A DNA stretch of 5,462 bases, taken from Candidatus Zixiibacteriota bacterium (GTDB lineage: Bacteria; Zixibacteria; MSB-5A5; UBA10806). The stretch lies in the NCBI GenBank assembly GCA_003520965.1, contig DOTU01000033.1, positions 1 through 5,462 on the forward strand. The letters are read 5' to 3'. The notes under the pieces are model-generated. The model was not told the DNA's origin, did not search any database, and worked only from the letters and a program-made list of their open reading frames with translations. Of this stretch, positions 4,095-5,462 are shown piece after piece (position 1 is the stretch's first letter; each line of letters opens with the position of its first letter). A program made the position numbers and the translations under genes.

Positions 4095-5462
4095 CAGATT
4101 ACAAATTGGATAGCGATTTCAATAAACTGAAGATAAATAATAACCCTTCTTATGTAATTATTTGTAGGGGCGTATTGCAATACGCCCCTACACTGTTAAA
4201 ACAAGCATTAAAGAGCAGATCGGGTTCCGAGTCCCTTGGGCGAGAAACCCGACTAATATTCCCGAAATATGGCATCTTAACGATACTTCTATTGATACCA
4301 TCCTCTCTCACTTTCGGACAAGCCCTGCACATCCAGATTAGCGGCGTCCTTCGCAATAGCATAACCAAAACCGAGATTTATCGTTCCAACCTGCTTCTCC
4401 CGGCTGGACAATCAACCGAGATATTTACCGGCCCTTATACTATCAAACTCTCGGCGCAAAAAACGCCTGAGGCTGGATACGATATTTCCGCGGAGCTTTT
4501 CGGATTGGGCCCTGATTTTCATATCGCTACATATAATCTGAAAATTCCCATGGCGGATTCGTTTCCTATCCCATTCCAGCCGGTTAAGGGTGCCGACAGT
4601 ATCCGGTATATGATTACTCTGCTCGATGATACCTTAAAAATCTTTATCGATAAAGAACCGTTTGATGATACAACTGCCTGGGGCATGTCGGAATCGATTC
4701 ATTATCGCACTCACTGGCTGAAAGGCTCTTACGCCGACTACCTTTGGAATCTGAAAATGGGATACTTGGAAAATGTCTATGATCGATATCGCAGTAGTTT
4801 CCAGTTGTCGTCTTCTGAAAAAATAGAATGCTTCTTTCATCCCGATCCTCGAACATCCATCTTTATCGACCCTCGATTAGGCTATACCATCCAACCGCGT
4901 AAATGGCGTGTTGATCTTGTTTTCGGACGGGATACCGATGTCGCTACGCCCCGCCCGGCAGCCGAGTTAATGCTTTATCGCCGCTGGGGCTATGGGCCTC
5001 GTTGGATGGTAACCGGAATGGCCGGATATTATGAAGATAATTTTTTAAAGATGAGAAAACTGATCCCTGAGTTTAAACCTTCGAAATTAGCCGCTAAATT
5101 GGCCAACGAATATTGGGTTGATACCGATACCGGACGGGTGGTGGCGGGAGCGTTTAGCCGCTGGATTGCCGACAAAGAAATATTCTCCAAATTCATGGAA
5201 CTGTACAAGCAATCTACCGCACTTAATTTTACAACGGAATTTGCCAAGATTTATGGTTATAGTTTCGATAAGGCAGCCGTTGAGTTTTTGGATTTCATAA
5301 AATCTTATAAGCCTAAGGAAGCGGAACTTGAATATTACGCCTCCGAATATCTGGCGCGCGGGGATTACCAACAAGCCAGGGATTATTTCGAGGAGGCCGC
5401 TCATATCCCCAATGGTAATCCCAAATTTGGGAATCAACTAATCCTTTGCGAATACTGGCTTG
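4091..5462 (+). CDS. Secreted protein resembling a degenerate gluzincin (peptidase MA-like) with TPR-like repeat; 3' end outside window
   Basis: The frame is open from ATG 4091 to the window edge, 457 codons with no stop. I do not recognise the gene by name. Residues 1-60 are poorly protein-like and contain two hairpin repeats. Residues 61-78 look like a signal peptide (GILTILLLIP, possible cleavage after Gly-Gln-Ala78), so the mature part is probably exported. Residues about 79-200 are rich in predicted beta strands. Residues about 275-408 recall peptidase MA-like gluzincins, with an amphipathic stretch then P-x-WM-x-x-G-x-A-x-YYE (303-315) and AGAFSRWI followed by a helical tail containing YG. 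The HExxH position reads AELML (291-295) and the usual NEG-x-A Glu is Thr308, so zinc binding is not expected. Residues 412-440 match a TPR repeat. The ATG overlaps the nfo stop as ATGA. The true start may lie downstream of the repeats at a non-ATG codon, since no other in-frame ATG precedes the signal peptide. Confidence 0.78.
   Translation, partial: MTDYKLDSDFNKLKINNNPSYVIICRGVLQYAPTLLKQALKSRSGSESLGRETRLIFPKYGILTILLLIPSSLTFGQALHIQISGVLRNSITKTEIYRSNLLLPAGQSTEIFTGPYTIKLSAQKTPEAGYDISAELFGLGPDFHIATYNLKIPMADSFPIPFQPVKGADSIRYMITLLDDTLKIFIDKEPFDDTTAWGMSESIHYRTHWLKGSYADYLWNLKMGYLENVYDRYRSSFQLSSSEKIECFFHPDPRTSIFIDPRLGYTIQPRKWRVDLVFGRDTDVATPRPAAELMLYRRWGYGPRWMVTGMAGYYEDNFLKMRKLIPEFKPSKLAAKLANEYWVDTDTGRVVAGAFSRWIADKEIFSKFMELYKQSTALNFTTEFAKIYGYSFDKAAVEFLDFIKSYKPKEAELEYYASEYLARGDYQQARDYFEEAAHIPNGNPKFGNQLILCEYWL
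4163..4192. repeat. Perfect 30-bp palindrome of the TAGGGGCG...CGCCCCTA type
   Basis: The left arm TGTAGGGGCGTATTG is followed immediately by its exact reverse complement, so the 30 bases are self-complementary with no spacer. Palindromes with a TAGGGGCG...CGCCCCTA frame occur as dispersed short repeats in many bacterial genomes (recalled, not searched here). It lies 68 bp past the nfo stop and exactly fills codons 25-34 of the overlapping open frame, encoding CRGVLQYAPT on either strand. There is no T tract, so an intrinsic terminator is unlikely. I see no clear target-site duplication. Confidence 0.85.
4220..4252. repeat. Imperfect hairpin repeat with TCGGGTT/AACCCGA ends
   Basis: The outer arms TCGGGTT (4220-4226) and AACCCGA (4246-4252) pair over 7 bp. 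Inside, CCC-TT-GGG can form a small inner stem, with mismatched bases between. The element is 33 nt long and lies 27 bp after the perfect palindrome, in phase with the open frame as codons 44-54. Hairpins with AAACCCGAC ends resemble other dispersed bacterial repeats I recall, but copy number in this genome cannot be judged from one window. Confidence 0.55.

Noticed and set aside
3821..4180. Minus-strand open frame antisense to the end of nfo
   Set aside because: It overlaps the conserved, motif-bearing nfo reading frame and starts within the 30-bp palindrome; no recognisable protein features.
4163..4192. Palindrome as a Rho-independent terminator after nfo
   Set aside because: There is no T tract on either side (CTGTTAAAA follows; AAATAATTAC follows on the other strand), and the next gene overlaps nfo, so termination here is unlikely.
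5087..5437. Minus-strand open frames at the right end
   Set aside because: They are shadows of the long plus-strand frame, whose TPR-like and peptidase MA-like patterns are more convincing.
1..5462. CRISPR array, insertion sequence, prophage or toxin-antitoxin system
   Set aside because: No regularly spaced direct repeats, transposase or integrase motifs, or small paired genes are visible; the window is mostly housekeeping genes.

Overview
The window looks like ordinary bacterial chromosome from a free-living, probably Gram-negative and uncultured lineage. It is moderately AT-leaning, uses ATG starts with recognisable Shine-Dalgarno sites, and has a tRNA without an encoded CCA. The gene set (Prs, a CTC-type long L25, Nfo, an MtaB-like enzyme and a secreted TPR-containing protein) suggests a deep-branching phylum such as the FCB group, Zixibacteria or their neighbours. 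That placement is a guess from gene style, not from a phylogenetic marker.

Layout. Two divergent transcription units leave an intergenic region at about 3112-3239. Leftward (minus strand), a promoter with a perfect TTGACA -35 box precedes tRNA-Gln(TTG), then prs (PRPP synthetase), then rplY (ribosomal protein L25/Ctc), and this unit ends at a strong intrinsic terminator (1156-1198). Beyond the terminator, still on the minus strand, lies a second unit. It holds a multi-pass PAP2/AUR1-type lipid phosphatase or phosphotransferase, followed after one base by the first 15 codons of an MtaB-type tRNA methylthiotransferase, which is cut by the window edge at base 1. Rightward (plus strand), a promoter and a good RBS drive nfo (endonuclease IV). 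The nfo stop codon overlaps, as ATGA, the start of a long open frame that runs off the right edge of the window (4091 to beyond 5462).

The last gene is the least conventional part. The open frame continues for 457 codons. It has a signal-peptide-like segment only at residues 61-78, a beta-rich N-terminal part, a region resembling the gluzincin 'peptidase MA' fold but lacking the zinc ligands, and a TPR-like repeat at the right edge. Between the nfo stop and the signal peptide lie two different hairpin-forming repeats. One is a perfect 30-bp palindrome of the TAGGGGCG...CGCCCCTA type, and both lie exactly in phase with the reading frame. Either this gene has absorbed repeats into its N-terminal coding region, or its true start is further right and the repeats are intergenic.

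Functionally, most of the window is housekeeping: nucleotide precursor supply, translation (tRNA-Gln, L25, MtaB) and base-excision repair. The PAP2 protein and the putative secreted pseudo-peptidase are the two genes of unknown specific role. I found no mobile element with a transposase, no CRISPR array and no phage genes.
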